DNA of 10,884 nucleotides from Azovibrio restrictus (GTDB taxonomy: Bacteria > Pseudomonadota > Gammaproteobacteria > Burkholderiales > Rhodocyclaceae): assembly GCA_003252145.1 (NCBI GenBank), contig QKDJ01000338.1:1-10884 (forward strand). The letters run 5' to 3'. Shown here piece after piece: positions 1 through 7,108 of this stretch; positions within the stretch are counted from its first letter, which is position 1, and the number at the start of each line of letters is the position of its first letter. The position numbers were made by a program, and so were the translations under genes. A model generated the notes under the pieces. That model ran no database searches. It was not told the DNA's origin and was given only the letters and a program-made list of their open reading frames with translations.

Positions 1-111
1 CTCGTAGGTGTGGTGCTGGCCTGGTGGTTGGTCAGGCGCAAGGCGCGCTTTCTGGCTGGAAATCCCATGAATCAGCCCCACATCAGTCAAATCAAGTCTT
101 CAGGAGGATAA
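1..111 (+). CDS. RseC/MucC-like membrane protein, C-terminal fragment
   Basis: The reading frame is open from the first base and stops at TAA 109-111, so only the last 36 residues are visible. They comprise the end of a hydrophobic helix (LVGVVLAWWLV), an Arg/Lys-rich cytoplasmic turn (RRKAR) and a short polar tail containing NQPHISQI. This layout resembles the C-terminus of RseC (SoxR-reducing family), where the second membrane helix is followed by basic residues and a QPxI-type motif. RseC/MucC proteins are inner-membrane proteins linked to sigma-E control and to SoxR reduction. The gene lies directly before a degP/mucD gene, as expected for a rpoE-rseA-rseB-rseC-degP cluster, and its last codons contain the degP ribosome binding site. 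The assignment rests on a short tail plus context, so another small membrane protein remains possible. Confidence 0.6.
   Translation, partial: LVGVVLAWWLVRRKARFLAGNPMNQPHISQIKSSGG
102..107 (+). promoter_or_regulatory. Strong Shine-Dalgarno site for degP
   Basis: AGGAGG lies 8 nt before the ATG at 116 and overlaps the last codons of the upstream gene. This fixes the degP start and suggests translational coupling to the upstream membrane protein gene. A second ATG follows immediately at 119 and would add or remove only one residue. Confidence 0.8.
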
Positions 112-115
112 GCAC

Positions 116-1555
116 ATGATGCAAAGAGCTCTTGCCTTCGTGGCCGTCTTGCTGGTGTCCTTTGGTGTTCAGGCCCAGACCAATCCCGTTCCTTCGCGCT
201 CCTTGCCGGATTTCGCGGAACTGGCAGAGCGTCAGGGACAGGTAGTGGTGAATATCAGCACCACCCAGATCATTCATAACCGTGCCGCTCAATTTCCGTT
301 TGATGAAAACGATCCCATGGCGGAGCTCTTCCGTCGTTTCATGCCCTATGGCGCGCCGGGTATGCCCGGTATGCCTGGCGTCCCCCAGGATTCTGAAAGC
401 CGCTCTCTTGGGTCCGGCTTCATTATCAGTGCTGACGGTTACATCCTGACCAATGCCCATGTGGTGGACGGGGCTGATGAGGTGAGCGTACGTCTGAACG
501 ACAAACGGGAATTCCGGGCGCGCATCATTGGTGCTGACAAGCGGACCGATGTGGCCTTGATCAAGATCGAGGCTTCGGGGTTGCCGGTAGCGAAATTGGG
601 AAGCCCGGACAAGCTGCGGGTAGGGGAGTGGGTGGCTGCCATCGGCTCTCCCTTCGGCTTTGAGAATTCCATCACGGCAGGGATTGTTTCCGCCAAGGGC
701 CGTTCCTTGCCCCAGGAAAATTATGTGCCTTTCATCCAGAGTGACGTGGCTATCAACCCCGGCAATTCTGGTGGCCCCCTGTTCAATATGGCGGGGGAGG
801 TGGTGGGTATCAACTCCCAGATTTATAGCCGTAATGGGGGTTACATGGGGCTCTCCTTCTCCATTCCCATCAACGTGGCCATGGACGTCCAGAATCAGTT
901 GCGAGCCACGGGCAAGGTCAGTCGGGGGCGCATGGGGGTCGTCATTCAGGAGGTCACCAAGGAGCTGGCAGAATCCTTTGGGCTGGAGAAGCCTCAGGGG
1001 GCTATCGTCAGTGCTGTTGAAAAAGGCGGGCCGGCTGAACAGGCCGGGATTCAGGCTGGCGACGTGATCCTGCGCTTTGATGGCAAGCCGATTCCCTCCT
1101 CAGCAGATTTGCCCAGGATCGTGGCTGCCACCCATCCCGGGACCAAGGTTCAGGTACAGCTCTGGCGCAAGGGCAGCAACCTCAGCCTTGCGCTGACCGT
1201 GGGGGAAATCCAGGAGGAAAAGGCCGCTCCCCAACGGCGCAGTCGTGGTGGGCGCGTGGAACCGCAAGCCAATCGTCTGGGGCTGGTGGTGAGTGAATTG
1301 AACCCGGCTCAGCGGCGGCAACTGGGTCTTTCCGGTGGGTTGTTGATTGAGGATGTGCGCGCCAATATGGCTCGTGATCTACAGCCGGGTGATGTCATTC
1401 TGGCCGTAATCAACCGGGGTGCCAGTATCGAAGTCCAGAATGTGGAGCAATTCAACAAGTTGCTGTCCCAGTTTGGCCGGGGTGCCAATGTAACCCTCCT
1501 GGTCCGTCGGGGAGAAATGCAGAACTTTGTCACCATTAAGGGTATTGGAGACTGA
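116..1555 (+). CDS. degP: Periplasmic serine endoprotease DegP/HtrA (MucD-type)
   Basis: This is a 479-residue HtrA-family protease/chaperone that degrades or holds misfolded envelope proteins in the periplasm. Residues 1-20 form a signal peptide with a hydrophobic core and a VQA cleavage site before Q21. The trypsin-like domain carries the full triad: H115 (TNAHVV), D145 (RTDVAL) and S218 (GNSGGP). Two PDZ domains follow, at about 270-362 (RGRMGVVIQEV start) and 388-478; the first contains the usual GDVILRFDG and the second GDVILAV. A low-complexity PGMPGMPGVP stretch at 81-90 lies in the flexible loop ahead of the protease core. The length matches proteobacterial MucD/DegP. The start is fixed by the strong Shine-Dalgarno at 102-107. 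The stop overlaps the next ATG by one base (TGATG). Position after an rseC-like gene suggests sigma-E-linked expression, but no promoter is visible in the window. The mucD versus degP naming is conventional only. Confidence 0.95.
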   Translation: MMQRALAFVAVLLVSFGVQAQTNPVPSRSLPDFAELAERQGQVVVNISTTQIIHNRAAQFPFDENDPMAELFRRFMPYGAPGMPGMPGVPQDSESRSLGSGFIISADGYILTNAHVVDGADEVSVRLNDKREFRARIIGADKRTDVALIKIEASGLPVAKLGSPDKLRVGEWVAAIGSPFGFENSITAGIVSAKGRSLPQENYVPFIQSDVAINPGNSGGPLFNMAGEVVGINSQIYSRNGGYMGLSFSIPINVAMDVQNQLRATGKVSRGRMGVVIQEVTKELAESFGLEKPQGAIVSAVEKGGPAEQAGIQAGDVILRFDGKPIPSSADLPRIVAATHPGTKVQVQLWRKGSNLSLALTVGEIQEEKAAPQRRSRGGRVEPQANRLGLVVSELNPAQRRQLGLSGGLLIEDVRANMARDLQPGDVILAVINRGASIEVQNVEQFNKLLSQFGRGANVTLLVRRGEMQNFVTIKGIGD

Positions 1556-1800
1556 TGGCTGCTGAACTGACCCTCATGAGCCGCGGCTATTGTCATCTCT
1601 GTCATGACATGGAAGCGGCCCTGCAGCCTCTGCTGGATGAATTCGGTGTGGGGCTGCAGGTTCTGGATGTGGATGCTGATCCAGAACTGGAGGCTAAATA
1701 CGATGAATTGGTTCCTGTGCTGCTCCTGGGGGAGGAGGAACTTTGTCATTATTTTTTGGATGAGGCCAAAGTCCGTGCTGTTTTGGCCCGAATTCGCTAG
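1555..1800 (+). CDS. Glutaredoxin-like protein (DUF836 family)
   Basis: This small 81-residue thioredoxin-fold protein starts with a beta strand (ELTLMSR) followed by a C-x-x-C redox motif, C13-H-L-C16, in the sequence YCHLCHDM. The probable cis-proline is P54 in DELVPVLLL. Its short length and the YCHLC signature fit the glutaredoxin-like DUF836 family (Pfam PF05768, named from memory). No signal peptide is present, so it should be cytoplasmic. It could catalyse thiol-disulfide exchange, but its partner is unknown. Its ATG overlaps the degP stop codon, and a TGGAG Shine-Dalgarno at 1546-1550 lies inside the end of degP, so the two are co-translated. The same small gene commonly sits between degP/mucD and lepA in betaproteobacteria. 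A probable terminator follows. Confidence 0.85.
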   Translation: MAAELTLMSRGYCHLCHDMEAALQPLLDEFGVGLQVLDVDADPELEAKYDELVPVLLLGEEELCHYFLDEAKVRAVLARIR

Positions 1801-1825
1801 AATTCACGGTCTTTCAGATTTCCAG

Positions 1826-1850
1826 AAAGGGTGCCGGGAGCACCCTTTTT
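1826..1850 (+). terminator. Intrinsic terminator (or leader attenuator) before lepA
   Basis: AAAGGGTGC (1826-1834) pairs perfectly with GCACCCTTT (1840-1848) around a five-base CGGGA loop. The 3' arm runs into TTTTT (1846-1850). A GC-rich six-pair core plus a T-run is the classic form of a Rho-independent terminator. It would end the degP-glutaredoxin transcript. It lies only 19 nt before the lepA ATG, so it could instead act as a partial, read-through terminator in the lepA leader. Confidence 0.75.
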
Positions 1851-1869
1851 ACTTCCTCCAACGGAACCC

Positions 1870-3660
1870 ATGAAGCATATCCGGAACTTTTCCATCATTG
1901 CCCACATCGACCACGGTAAATCTACCCTGGCGGACCGCATCATTCACCATTGTGGCGGTCTTTCCGACCGTGAAATGGAGGCCCAAGTACTGGACTCCAT
2001 GGATATCGAGCGGGAACGGGGTATTACCATCAAGGCCCAGACGGCGGCTCTCGACTACAAGGCCAGGGATGGTCAGGTTTACAACCTGAACCTGATCGAT
2101 ACCCCGGGACACGTGGACTTTTCCTACGAAGTTTCCCGCTCCCTGTCGGCCTGCGAAGGGGCCTTGCTGGTGGTGGATGCCTCCCAGGGGGTTGAGGCTC
2201 AGACCGTGGCCAATTGCTATACGGCGATTGAACTGGATGTGGAAGTGGTCCCCGTCCTGAACAAGATCGACTTGCCTTCCGCTGAGCCAGACAACGCCCG
2301 TCAGGAAATCGAAGATGTGATCGGCATTGATGCGACCGATGCGATCCTGGCATCGGCCAAGACTGGCTTGGGGGTGGAGGACATCCTTGAAGCCGTTGTG
2401 GCTCGCATTCCTGCCCCAGAGGGTGAGCCTGATGCTCCCCTGAAGGCGCTCATTATTGACTCCTGGTTCGACAACTACGTGGGCGTGGTGATGTTGGTGC
2501 GGGTTGTGGATGGAGAGCTGAAGCCCAAGGATAAGATGCTGCTCATGTCCAACAGCAAGCAGTACCTGTGCGAACAGGTGGGCGTATTCACCCCCAAGTC
2601 CGTGCAGCGTGAAGCCCTGCGGGCAGGGGAGGTGGGGTTCATCATCTCCAACATCAAGGAACTAGATTCCGCCAAGGTGGGGGACACCATCACCCTGGCG
2701 ACCCGCCCGGCGGCTGAACCCCTGCCAGGCTTCAAGGAAATCAAGCCCCAGGTGTTCGCCGGTCTTTACCCGGTGGAGGCCAACCAGTACGATCAACTGC
2801 GTGAGTCCCTGGAGAAACTGAAGCTCAACGATGCTTCCCTCCAATACGAACCCGAAGTCTCCCAAGCCTTGGGTTTTGGTTTCCGCTGTGGTTTCCTGGG
2901 ACTCCTGCACATGGAGATCATCCAGGAGCGTCTGGAGCGGGAGTTCGATCAGGACCTGATTACCACCGCACCCACCGTAGTCTATGAAGTGGTGATGAAG
3001 GATGGCTCGGTAATCCAGGTGGAAAACCCGTCTCGTCTGCCGGAACTGCAGAAGATCGAGGAAATCCGCGAACCCATCATTACCGCCACCATTTTCGTAC
3101 CTCAGGACTATCTGGGCAGCGTCATTACCCTCTGTAATCAGAAGCGTGGTAACCAGGTGGATATGCATTACCACGGCCGTCAGGTGAAGGTGGTGTATGA
3201 AATGCCCATGGCTGAAGTGGTGATGGACTTCTTTGATAAGTTGAAATCTGTTTCCCGGGGTTATGCCTCTCTGGACTATGACTTCAAGGAATACCGGGCC
3301 GCCGATGTGGTGAAGCTGGATATCCTCATCAATAGCGAGAAGGTGGATGCTCTCTCCCTGATCGTGCACCGCTCCAATTCCCAATATCGAGGTCGGGAAC
3401 TGGCCGCCAAGATGCGGGAACTGATTCCCCGTCAGATGTATGACGTGGCTATTCAGGCTGCCATCGGCTCCAATATCTTGGCCCGGGAAAACGTCAAGGC
3501 TATGCGCAAGGACGTGCTGGCCAAGTGTTACGGTGGTGATATCACTCGGAAGAAGAAACTGCTGGAAAAGCAGAAGGCCGGTAAAAAGCGCATGAAGCAG
3601 GTGGGGAGTGTGGAAATTCCTCAGGAAGCCTTCCTGGCCGTGCTGCGCGTGGATAACTGA
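1870..3660 (+). CDS. lepA: Elongation factor 4 (LepA), ribosomal back-translocating GTPase
   Basis: The 596-residue protein is close to the 599 residues of E. coli LepA. The G domain shows G1 AHIDHGKST (11-19), switch-I T53 in RGIT, G3 DTPGH (77-81) with catalytic H81, G4 NKID (131-134) and G5 SAK (162-164). Domain II, the EF-G-like domains and the LepA-specific C-terminal domain follow, with a basic tail ([15 protein letters not shown]). EF4 binds the ribosome and affects translocation, initiation and 30S biogenesis. The ATG at 1870 was chosen because the conserved N-terminus [18 protein letters not shown] begins there. A longer reading from a GTG at 1831 would start inside the terminator hairpin and add 13 non-family residues. 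The Shine-Dalgarno is weak (GGA at 1863-1865). The gene heads the lepA-lepB-rnc-era-recO block. Confidence 0.97.
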   Translation: MKHIRNFSIIAHIDHGKSTLADRIIHHCGGLSDREMEAQVLDSMDIERERGITIKAQTAALDYKARDGQVYNLNLIDTPGHVDFSYEVSRSLSACEGALLVVDASQGVEAQTVANCYTAIELDVEVVPVLNKIDLPSAEPDNARQEIEDVIGIDATDAILASAKTGLGVEDILEAVVARIPAPEGEPDAPLKALIIDSWFDNYVGVVMLVRVVDGELKPKDKMLLMSNSKQYLCEQVGVFTPKSVQREALRAGEVGFIISNIKELDSAKVGDTITLATRPAAEPLPGFKEIKPQVFAGLYPVEANQYDQLRESLEKLKLNDASLQYEPEVSQALGFGFRCGFLGLLHMEIIQERLEREFDQDLITTAPTVVYEVVMKDGSVIQVENPSRLPELQKIEEIREPIITATIFVPQDYLGSVITLCNQKRGNQVDMHYHGRQVKVVYEMPMAEVVMDFFDKLKSVSRGYASLDYDFKEYRAADVVKLDILINSEKVDALSLIVHRSNSQYRGRELAAKMRELIPRQMYDVAIQAAIGSNILARENVKAMRKDVLAKCYGGDITRKKKLLEKQKAGKKRMKQVGSVEIPQEAFLAVLRVDN

Positions 3661-3679
3661 GGATTACTGAGGCAAATTC

Positions 3680-4468
3680 ATGAATTTTGCGCTGATTTTG
3701 TTCGTGCTGGTGCTGGTCACCGGTCTGGTCTGGTTGGTAGATGCCGTGTGGCTAAAGAAGCGGCGTGGCAAGACGGATACGGATCCTTGGTGGGTGGAAT
3801 ACGGAGCCAGCTTTTTCCCCGTGATCCTCCTTGTCTTCATTCTGCGTTCATTCATTGTGGAACCCTTTCAGATTCCCTCGGGCTCCATGATTCCTACCCT
3901 GTTGGTGGGTGATTTTATTCTTGTCAATAAATACACCTATGGTGTGAGATTGCCCGTCATCAACAAGAAAGTGATTGATGTGAATACCCCTCAACGAGGG
4001 GATGTGATGGTATTCCGTTATCCTGAGCATCCCAGTCTGGACTATATCAAGCGGGTAGTGGGATTGCCTGGGGATACAGTGACTTATCTGAACAAGCGCC
4101 TTACCATCAATGGTAAGGAGGTGAAAGTGGAGGCCCAGGATGATTACCTGCATCCGGAAAGACTCTACTATTCATCCCAATTTCGAGAGCAGTTGGGTGA
4201 GGTGGAGCATTCCATGCTCAATGATGTGGATGCGCCTGCCTATATTCCAGATTCATCCAATTTTCCAGGTAAGGAAAATTGCCAATACAATACGGCGGGT
4301 GTGACCTGTACAGTTCCCGATGGACATTATTTCGTCATGGGAGACAATCGGGACAATAGTCGTGACAGTCGGTTCTGGGGATTCGTGCCTGAGGAGAATA
4401 TCGTCGGCAAGGCCTTCTTCATCTGGCTGAACCTTTCCCAGCCCAGCCGTATTGGGGCATTTCAATAG
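3680..4468 (+). CDS. lepB: Signal peptidase I (leader peptidase)
   Basis: This 262-residue inner-membrane serine protease removes signal peptides from Sec- and Tat-exported preproteins. Two membrane helices are visible (about 2-24 and 43-60), separated by a basic cytoplasmic loop (KKRRGK). The catalytic dyad is present: S69 in IPSGSMIPTL and K124 in YIKRVVGLPGD. The C-terminal box GDNRDNSRDSRFWG (221-234) is complete. Two cysteines, C201 and C210, flank the short insert just before this box and may form a disulfide like the Cys pair of E. coli LepB; that is inference. A TGAGG Shine-Dalgarno lies at 3668-3672, 7 nt before the ATG. The gap to lepA is 19 nt, giving the classical lepA-lepB pair. 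Confidence 0.97.
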   Translation: MNFALILFVLVLVTGLVWLVDAVWLKKRRGKTDTDPWWVEYGASFFPVILLVFILRSFIVEPFQIPSGSMIPTLLVGDFILVNKYTYGVRLPVINKKVIDVNTPQRGDVMVFRYPEHPSLDYIKRVVGLPGDTVTYLNKRLTINGKEVKVEAQDDYLHPERLYYSSQFREQLGEVEHSMLNDVDAPAYIPDSSNFPGKENCQYNTAGVTCTVPDGHYFVMGDNRDNSRDSRFWGFVPEENIVGKAFFIWLNLSQPSRIGAFQ

Positions 4469-4471
4469 GAG
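4467..4471 (+). promoter_or_regulatory. Shine-Dalgarno that selects the downstream ATG of the DUF4845 gene
   Basis: AGGAG (4467-4471) overlaps the lepB stop codon. It lies 6 nt before the ATG at 4478, whereas the in-frame ATG at 4472 begins immediately after it. This spacing favours 4478 as the true start. Confidence 0.65.
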
Positions 4472-4477
4472 ATGAGG

Positions 4478-4828
4478 ATGAATAAGCAACGTGGGGTAGC
4501 ACTTAGTGCTTTGATTATCTGGGGGGTTGTAATTACGTTGGTGGTTATTACCGGGATGCGCGTGGTTCCGTCAGCAATTGAATACAAAACCATCCTTAGT
4601 GCTACCAAGGCAGTGGCAAGTGAGGCCAAGGCAGATAGTACCGTGACGGATATCCGTAAGGCCTATGCTCGCTATGTTGAAGTGGATAACATCGAGTCCG
4701 TGGCTCCTGCTGATCTAGACATCACCAAGGATTCAGGTCAGGTGGTGATCAGCTTTGTTTATGAAAAACGTATCCATCTCTTTGCCAATATCAGCGTAGT
4801 TATTGAATACAGCGGATCGAGTCAGTAA
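4478..4828 (+). CDS. DUF4845 single-span membrane protein
   Basis: This 116-residue protein of unknown function has a short basic N-terminus (MNKQRG), one hydrophobic helix at about 6-27 (VALSALIIWGVVITLVVITG), then MRVVPSAIEYKTI and a soluble alpha/beta tail. The helix followed by G-M-R-V-V-P and an I/L-E-Y motif is characteristic of the DUF4845 proteins encoded between lepB and rnc in betaproteobacteria and related groups. The N-terminus resembles a type IV pilin-like helix but lacks the glutamate at +5 of a prepilin cleavage site. With the N-terminus inside, the C-terminal domain would be periplasmic. The start at 4478 is preferred over 4472 because of the AGGAG at 4467-4471. The gene lies 9 nt after lepB and 4 nt before rnc, so it is part of the operon. 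No function is assigned. Confidence 0.85.
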   Translation: MNKQRGVALSALIIWGVVITLVVITGMRVVPSAIEYKTILSATKAVASEAKADSTVTDIRKAYARYVEVDNIESVAPADLDITKDSGQVVISFVYEKRIHLFANISVVIEYSGSSQ

Positions 4829-4832
4829 GTAA

Positions 4833-5501
4833 ATGGATGTTGCCGTACTAGAAAGGTCCCTGGGGTATGCCTTCAGGGATAGTGAGTTGTTGAAGACGGC
4901 ATTGACCCATCGCAGTCATGGGGCCAATCACAACGAGCGTCTGGAATTTCTTGGGGATGGGGTGCTGAATTGCGTTGTGGCCGCTGCCCTGTTTCAGCGT
5001 TTTCAATCTTTGCCAGAGGGGGATCTTTCCCGCCTCAGAGCCAATCTGGTTCGTCAGGACACCCTGCATCAACTGGCTTTAAGCTTAAACCTTGGTGATT
5101 TTCTCCTGTTGGGTGAGGGGGAAATGAAAAGTGGTGGGCATGCTCGCCCCTCCATCCTGGCTGATGCTCTGGAAGCATTATTCGGTGCCATTTATCTGGA
5201 GGCCGGGTTTGAAGCTGCCGCCCAGGTCATTCAGCAATTGCTTGCTTCCCATCTGTCGGCCATTGTCCCTGGCCAGTCCATGAAGGACCCTAAGACCCGT
5301 TTGCAGGAATGGCTGCAAGGTCAGCGCAAACCACTCCCCCAATATCAGTTACTGGATACTTTGGGTGCCGCTCACGCACAGAAGTTTCATGTTCGTTGTG
5401 TGGTGGAGTCCCTGAAATTTAGTACTGAAGGTATCGGTTCCAGTCGGCGCATTGCCGAGCAGGACGCTGCCCAAAAGGCCCTGGAGGCTCTGACACCATG
5501 A
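4833..5501 (+). CDS. rnc: Ribonuclease III
   Basis: This 222-residue double-strand-specific endoribonuclease processes rRNA precursors and some mRNAs. The catalytic domain holds the signature NERLEFLGD (34-42). Metal-binding residues E38, D42, D111 and E114 correspond to E41, D45, D114 and E117 of the E. coli enzyme. A double-stranded RNA-binding domain follows from about 150 ([11 protein letters not shown]) to the end ([13 protein letters not shown]). No important residue is missing. No good Shine-Dalgarno precedes the ATG, which lies 4 nt after the DUF4845 stop, so coupled translation is likely. In E. coli rnc controls its own mRNA by cutting a 5' stem-loop; no comparable stem is obvious here. 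The 3' end overlaps era by four bases. Confidence 0.97.
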   Translation: MDVAVLERSLGYAFRDSELLKTALTHRSHGANHNERLEFLGDGVLNCVVAAALFQRFQSLPEGDLSRLRANLVRQDTLHQLALSLNLGDFLLLGEGEMKSGGHARPSILADALEALFGAIYLEAGFEAAAQVIQQLLASHLSAIVPGQSMKDPKTRLQEWLQGQRKPLPQYQLLDTLGAAHAQKFHVRCVVESLKFSTEGIGSSRRIAEQDAAQKALEALTP

Positions 5502-6382
5502 CTGCCATTCGTTCCGGTTATATCGCCATTGTGGGGCGGCCCAATGTGGGGAAGTCCACTCTGCTCAATCATCTGGTGGGCGAGAAGATCAGTATCGTTT
5601 CCCGCAAGGCCCAGACCACCCGCCATCGGATCATGGGGATTTTGACCAATCCTGATGCCCAGTACGTCTTCGTGGATACCCCTGGGTTTCAGACCCGGTT
5701 TTCCAATGCCCTGAACCGGGCCATGAACCGGGGGGTGACCCAGACTCTGGCTGATGTGGATGTGGTGTTCTTCGTGGTCGAAGCCGGTCGTTTCGATGCC
5801 AAGGACGAGACGGTACTGCGCCTGTTGCCAGAAGAAGTGCCCGTGATTCTGGTGGTCAATAAAACTGATCAGATCAAGGATAAATCCAGCCTGTTGCCCT
5901 TCCTGGCCAAAGTGGCCGAGAAGCGGAATTTCGCTGCGGTGGTGCCCGTCAGCGCCGCCAAGGGGCGTCAGACCGAGGACCTGTTAAAGGAGGCACGCAA
6001 GCGCCTTCCCAACGAAGAACTGCTGTTTCCAGAAGATGAACTGACGGATAAAAGTGAGCGCTTCCTGGCTTCCGAATACATCCGGGAAAAGCTGTTCCGC
6101 CTGCTGGGGGATGAACTGCCCTATGCCGTGACCGTGGAAATCGAGAAATTCGAAGTGGAAGGGGCTTTGCGCCGCATCTACGCAGCCATTGTGGTGGACA
6201 AGGACAGCCATAAGGCCATGGTCATCGGCAAGGGGGGCGAATCCTTGAAGCGCATCGCCTCGGAAGCGCGCCAGGACATGGAGCGCCTGTTCGATGGCAA
6301 GGTCTATCTGGAAGTTTGGGTCAAGGTGAAGTCCGGCTGGGCTGATGACGAGCGCCTTTTGAAGAGTCTCGGTTACGAGTAA
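5498..6382 (+). CDS. era: GTPase Era, 30S ribosomal subunit assembly factor
   Basis: This 294-residue Ras-like GTPase has a C-terminal KH domain and binds the 3' end of 16S rRNA during 30S maturation. G1 is GRPNVGKST (13-21), switch-I carries [10 protein letters not shown]3 is DTPG (60-63), G4 is NKTD (121-124) and G5 is SAAKG (152-156). The KH domain contains VIGKGG (242-247) followed by the helix [17 protein letters not shown]. The length is typical. The ATG overlaps the rnc stop as ATGA, and a GGAGG at 5483-5487 within rnc lies 10 nt upstream. The rnc-era coupling links two rRNA maturation factors. Confidence 0.97.
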   Translation: MTAIRSGYIAIVGRPNVGKSTLLNHLVGEKISIVSRKAQTTRHRIMGILTNPDAQYVFVDTPGFQTRFSNALNRAMNRGVTQTLADVDVVFFVVEAGRFDAKDETVLRLLPEEVPVILVVNKTDQIKDKSSLLPFLAKVAEKRNFAAVVPVSAAKGRQTEDLLKEARKRLPNEELLFPEDELTDKSERFLASEYIREKLFRLLGDELPYAVTVEIEKFEVEGALRRIYAAIVVDKDSHKAMVIGKGGESLKRIASEARQDMERLFDGKVYLEVWVKVKSGWADDERLLKSLGYE

Positions 6383-6385
6383 GCC

Positions 6386-7108
6386 ATGCCTCGCGGCAAG
6401 GTAGATGCCCAGGCGGCCTACGTGCTGCATGCCCGACCCTATCGGGAAACCAGCCTTATGGTGGAGGTGTTCAGTCGGGATTACGGACGTGTGGCGCTTC
6501 TGGCCAGAGGCGCACGCCGCCCTCGTTCTGCGCTACGAGGGCTGTTGATGGCCTTTCAGCCCCTGGAGTTATCCTGGGCAGGCAAGGGGGAAGTGCTGAC
6601 CCTGATGAAGGCGGAGTGGCAGGGGGGGCAACCCCTGTTGGCAGGGTTGCCTCTGTTTTGCGGCTATTACCTGAACGAACTCCTGCTTCGCCTGTTGCCT
6701 CGGGAGGATCAACACCCCAAGCTCTTTGATCGCTACGTACAGATCCTGATGCATCTGGGCTATTCCAACTCGGATCAGGTGGCGGAGTCGGAGCTCCGCT
6801 GTTTTGAGCGTTCCCTCCTGGGGGAACTAGGCTACGGACTGACCCTGGAGCAGGATTGTCACGGCCAGCCTGTCCTGGCCGAACATCACTACCACTACGC
6901 AATTGACCAGGGGCCTGTTCCAGCGGGTACCCGGGCAGAGCACAACACCATTCGCGGTCAGACCCTGCTGGATATGGCGGCAGATCGCTATGAGCAAGGG
7001 GCGACCCGAAGCGAGGCCAAGCAGCTGATGCGGCGCCTGCTGGCCCACTATCTGGAAGGGTTTGAACTGGAATCCCGCAAGCTGGTCCGGGAATTCCAGG
7101 AAATCTGA
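6386..7108 (+). CDS. recO: DNA repair protein RecO
   Basis: This 240-residue recombination mediator works with RecF and RecR to load RecA onto SSB-coated single-stranded DNA. The N-terminal OB-fold (about 8-80) shows the family pattern AYVLHARPYRETSLMVEVFS, GARRPRSALRGLL and a QPLELSW strand. A helical C-terminal domain follows, with GYYLNELLLRLLPRED and LRCFERSLLGELGYGL. No Cys4 zinc cluster is present, as in E. coli RecO. The start lies 3 nt after the era stop with only a weak Shine-Dalgarno (GAG at 6377-6379). The gene closes the lepA-recO block. Its stop directly abuts the stop of the opposing MgtC/DUF4010 gene, leaving no room for a terminator between them. Confidence 0.94.
   Translation: MPRGKVDAQAAYVLHARPYRETSLMVEVFSRDYGRVALLARGARRPRSALRGLLMAFQPLELSWAGKGEVLTLMKAEWQGGQPLLAGLPLFCGYYLNELLLRLLPREDQHPKLFDRYVQILMHLGYSNSDQVAESELRCFERSLLGELGYGLTLEQDCHGQPVLAEHHYHYAIDQGPVPAGTRAEHNTIRGQTLLDMAADRYEQGATRSEAKQLMRRLLAHYLEGFELESRKLVREFQEI

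Noticed and set aside
660..1067. A 135-codon frame overlapping degP on the same strand
   Set aside because: It is an out-of-frame shadow of the protease and PDZ1 coding region with no coherent domain.
1743..1771. A lepA promoter with -35 TTGTCA at 1743-1748
   Set aside because: The -35 match is good, but no -10-like hexamer occurs at 16-18 nt spacing (the bases there are GC-rich).
1831..1869. A GTG-initiated N-terminal extension of LepA by 13 residues
   Set aside because: The extra residues lie inside the terminator hairpin, have no family similarity and no Shine-Dalgarno. LepA begins naturally at MKHIRNFS (ATG 1870).
2662..3384. A 240-codon open frame on the minus strand inside lepA
   Set aside because: It is wholly antisense to a strongly conserved gene, is rich in His, Gln and Leu as shadow frames usually are, and shows no recognisable domain or start signal.
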